Of a stretch of 64,000 nt of DNA, positions 62,393 to 64,000 are shown one piece after another; the stretch's first letter is position 1; every line of letters begins with the position of its first letter. The translations under genes and the position numbers were made by a program. Source of the DNA: Neolewinella maritima (GTDB lineage Bacteria; Bacteroidota; Bacteroidia; Chitinophagales; Saprospiraceae); contig NZ_CAKLPZ010000003.1 of the NCBI RefSeq assembly GCF_923081025.1, positions 532,876 to 596,875 of the forward strand. The letters are read 5' to 3'. The notes beneath the pieces are model-generated. The model had not been told where the DNA came from, ran no database searches, and saw nothing but the letters and a program-made list of their open reading frames with translations.

Positions 62393-63409
62393 ATGGCTAC
62401 TAAAAATAAGCTACAATACGTCTGGCTCGACGGTAACGAGCCCATGCAGACCATGCGCTGCAAAACCCGCGTCGAAGCGGACTTCTCCGGCGATCTGCAG
62501 GATTGCCCCCTCTGGTCGTTCGACGGATCGAGCACCGGACAGGCCGAAGGCGGCAGCTCCGACTGCCTGCTCAAGCCCATCATGATCGTACCCGACCCCC
62601 TGCGCAAGAACGGCTACATCGTACTCACCGAAGTACTCAATGCTGACGGTACCCCACACTCGACCAACGCCCGCGCTACCATCGACGACGAAGACCAGGA
62701 CTTCTGGTTCGGCTTCGAGCAGGAGTACTTCCTCATGGACGTAGACACCGAAAAGCCCTTGGGCTTTGCTGCTGACGGTAGCATGCCCCCACCACAGGGA
62801 CAGTACTACTGCTCGGTGGGTGCCCGTAACGCCTTCGGTCGCGAGATCATCGAGGAGCACCTAGATGCCTGCCTCGATGCCGGACTAAATGTAGAGGGAA
62901 TCAACGCCGAGGTAGCACCCGGACAGTGGGAGTTCCAAACCTTCGCCAAGGGCGCTAAGGAAGCCGGCGACCAGATCTGGATGGCCCGCTTCCTGCTGGA
63001 GCGCATCTCGGAGGCCTACGGTGTATACATCGAGTACCACCCCAAGCCCCTCGCAGGCGACTGGAACGGCTCGGGCATGCACGCCAACTTCTCCAACTCC
63101 TTCCTGCGCGACAGCGGGAAGCGGGAAGACTACGAGAAGGTCTGCGAAGCCTTCCGCCCCTACGTCAAGGAGCACATCGCGGTCTATGGCCACGATAATC
63201 ACCTGCGCCTGACCGGCAAGCACGAAACGCAGAGCATCGATCAGTTCAGCTTCGGTATTTCCGACCGCGGTGCCTCGATCCGTATTCCCATCGCCACGGT
63301 AGAGCGTGGCTGGAAGGGCTGGCTGGAGGACCGCCGTCCGAACAGTGCCGCCGACCCATACAAGGTAGCAGCCCGTATCGTGAAGACGGTGAAGCCCGCA
63401 TCTGTATAA
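62393..63409 (+). CDS. Glutamine synthetase, type II (GSII, eukaryote-like)
   Basis: 338 residues, much shorter than GSI. Beta-grasp start with LWSFDGSSTGQAEGGSSDCLLKP, and the catalytic domain with FGFEQEYFLM, NAEVAPGQWEFQ, LAGDWNGSGMHANFS and RITTRTATY-like absent; the arginine-rich ISDRGASIRIP closes the site. GSII enzymes form decamers and are not controlled by adenylylation, so control by P-II/Amt may act on uptake instead. Last gene of the nitrogen island; an exceptionally strong terminator follows. Confidence 0.95.
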   Translation: MATKNKLQYVWLDGNEPMQTMRCKTRVEADFSGDLQDCPLWSFDGSSTGQAEGGSSDCLLKPIMIVPDPLRKNGYIVLTEVLNADGTPHSTNARATIDDEDQDFWFGFEQEYFLMDVDTEKPLGFAADGSMPPPQGQYYCSVGARNAFGREIIEEHLDACLDAGLNVEGINAEVAPGQWEFQTFAKGAKEAGDQIWMARFLLERISEAYGVYIEYHPKPLAGDWNGSGMHANFSNSFLRDSGKREDYEKVCEAFRPYVKEHIAVYGHDNHLRLTGKHETQSIDQFSFGISDRGASIRIPIATVERGWKGWLEDRRPNSAADPYKVAARIVKTVKPASV

Positions 63410-63496
63410 GGACACCCCGGTTTGACCTTCTTGACTACCGAAAATACTGAAGAAGGTTAAATCAGCTTTGGTCCCGCTTTGGGGCCCTGGTATTTG

Positions 63497-63530
63497 CCCG
63501 GTCCCCCCGCAGTGGGGGACCGGGTTTTTT
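63497..63530 (+). terminator. Strong terminator after glutamine synthetase
   Basis: CCCGGTCCCCC (63497-63507) pairs with GGGGGACCGGG (63514-63524), 6-nt loop, followed by TTTTTT. Confidence 0.95.
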
Positions 63531-63532
63531 GT

Positions 63533-63551
63533 GGGCGGGTCCGCCGGTGCG
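63533..63551 (+). repeat. Dispersed 19-bp motif, exact copy
   Basis: GGGCGGGTCCGCCGGTGCG, full match, directly behind the T-run of the preceding terminator. Confidence 0.8.
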
Positions 63552-63590
63552 CGGCAAAGAGATGGAAGCAAAATTAAACTGTGCGAGTAG

Positions 63591-63622
63591 TTGCACGTTT
63601 ACTAGGGAGTGCCTTATCTTTG
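63591..63622 (+). promoter_or_regulatory. Promoter P1 of the unidentified unit at the window end
   Basis: TTG at 63591-63593, 21 nt, TATCTTTG at 63615-63622. An A-rich stretch lies upstream. It drives the structured RNA that follows. Confidence 0.7.
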
Positions 63623-63629
63623 CCATCCC

Positions 63630-63765
63630 GCATAGATAATATGCAGGTAGCGACAGTCCTTTCTAAGGCACCGGCGCGATCCCCCACTGATACCAGTTTC
63701 GCTTACTGAGCGCATGTAGCAACGGCTGCAGCGCGGTAGAAACTTCGCGCCAGTGGGGCGCTTTT
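63630..63765 (+). ncRNA. Structured RNA of unknown function (leader or small RNA)
   Basis: A short 5' hairpin (GCATA/TATGC, 63630-63644) precedes a 27-bp rod. CCCCACTG 63682-63689 pairs with 63751-63758, GTTTC 63696-63700 with 63739-63743, TACT 63704-63707 with 63735-63738, GCGC 63710-63713 with 63731-63734, and TGTAGC 63715-63720 with 63725-63730, capped by AACG. Above the bottom internal loop, all bulges are on the 5' side. An alternative hairpin, GCGCC (63747-63751)/GGCGC (63757-63761) followed by TTTT, is an intrinsic-terminator shape that excludes the bottom helix. No known RNA family is recognised; it may be an rRNA or tRNA leader. Confidence 0.5.
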
Positions 63766-63805
63766 GAAACAAGGCACAACGCAAAGAAAAACCTTCCGAT
63801 CTGCT

Positions 63806-63837
63806 TGCAGGAACGAAGGTCGTCATCGTACCTTTGC
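63806..63837 (+). promoter_or_regulatory. Promoter P2 at the window end
   Basis: TTG at 63806-63808, 21 nt, TACCTTTG at 63830-63837. It is preceded by an A-rich stretch. Confidence 0.75.
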
Positions 63838-63908
63838 GGCCCCCGCGAACGAGTGGGGAAACGCAGTCGAGCGAGTCAGAAAATAGTTGAGAAAATCTGC
63901 TTACTGAC

Positions 63909-63939
63909 TTGCACGGATGAAAAACTAGCTGTACTTTTG
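63909..63939 (+). promoter_or_regulatory. Promoter P3 at the window end, stable-RNA type
   Basis: TTG at 63909-63911, 20 nt, TACTTTTG at 63932-63939, then GCAGCCGCTTTGG, nearly the same initial transcript as the tRNA-Thr promoter at 412. Tandem promoters of this kind usually precede rRNA operons; the product lies beyond the window. Confidence 0.75.
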
Positions 63940-64000
63940 CAGCCGCTTTGGAAGCAAGGCGAACAACGAAACAAAAAGTTGGTGTTCTGGCGTGGGTCCT

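Noticed and set aside
63614..63826. 70-residue minus-strand ORF near the window end
   Set aside because: Overlaps the promoters and the RNA structure; no protein-like features or homology.

Overview
This is a GC-rich (about 60% by eye) chromosomal segment from a member of the phylum Bacteroidota, most likely a Saprospiraceae/Lewinella-type bacterium (phylum confident, family inferred). The phylum call rests on several things. There are TAnnTTTG-type promoters upstream of RNA and protein genes. The ribosomal, EF-Tu and RNA polymerase subunit genes lack Shine-Dalgarno sequences. An rpmB-rpmG-DUF4295 (bL38) trio is present, as are a primary sigma factor without region 1.1, a GSII-type glutamine synthetase, and Bacteroidota-restricted small proteins (Lacal_2735-like, DUF2256, START-like).

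Layout. 1-377 is the 3' end of a XerC/D recombinase. 389-14530 is the information-processing super-cluster: tRNA-Thr, -Tyr, -Gly, -Thr, tuf, two degenerate tRNA-Trp copies plus the intact tRNA-Trp, secE, nusG, rplK, rplA, rplJ, rplL, rpoB, rpoC, ending in a strong terminator. 14.5-26 kb holds a secreted BNR/sortilin-like protein, ffh, and a minus-strand run (SNF2 helicase, a 48-residue membrane protein, a sodium:solute symporter, an MBL-fold hydrolase), with a CAAX protease diverging from the helicase. 26-32.7 kb holds tRNA-Arg, rpmB-rpmG-bL38, a methyltransferase, prfB with a programmed frameshift, a coxIII/DUF2256/Lacal_2735 group, a PRC-barrel protein, greA-HIT and a Lon-N protein. 32.7-49 kb is mixed metabolism: two oligopeptide-type permeases, purM, trmH-like, rpoD, an AddB-like nuclease, a PiT-like transporter, pfkA, a BadF-type kinase, a glucosaminidase and pxpB/pxpC. 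49-59 kb has hemL, a lipoprotein, an O-succinylhomoserine sulfhydrylase-like enzyme and a TetR-ABC-HlyD-TolC export operon. 59-63.5 kb is a nitrogen-assimilation island (P-II, Amt, porin, GSII). The last 590 bp have no gene but carry three tandem promoters and a strongly structured RNA. They look like the leader of a stable-RNA (possibly rRNA) operon starting just beyond the window.

No classical mobile element, CRISPR array or defence island is visible. The most unusual signals are non-coding. (1) A dispersed 19-bp motif, GGGCGGGNNCGCNGGTGCG, occurs about ten times in both orientations, mostly at gene ends. (2) Two tandem tRNA-Trp-like copies carry insertions in the D-loop and exactly at position 37/38. 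(3) The structured, possibly switching RNA near 63.7 kb. (4) A prfB frameshift site with no internal Shine-Dalgarno. (5) A terminator-like attenuator in the greA leader. (6) An ABC exporter whose signature, Walker B and H-loop residues are all non-canonical.
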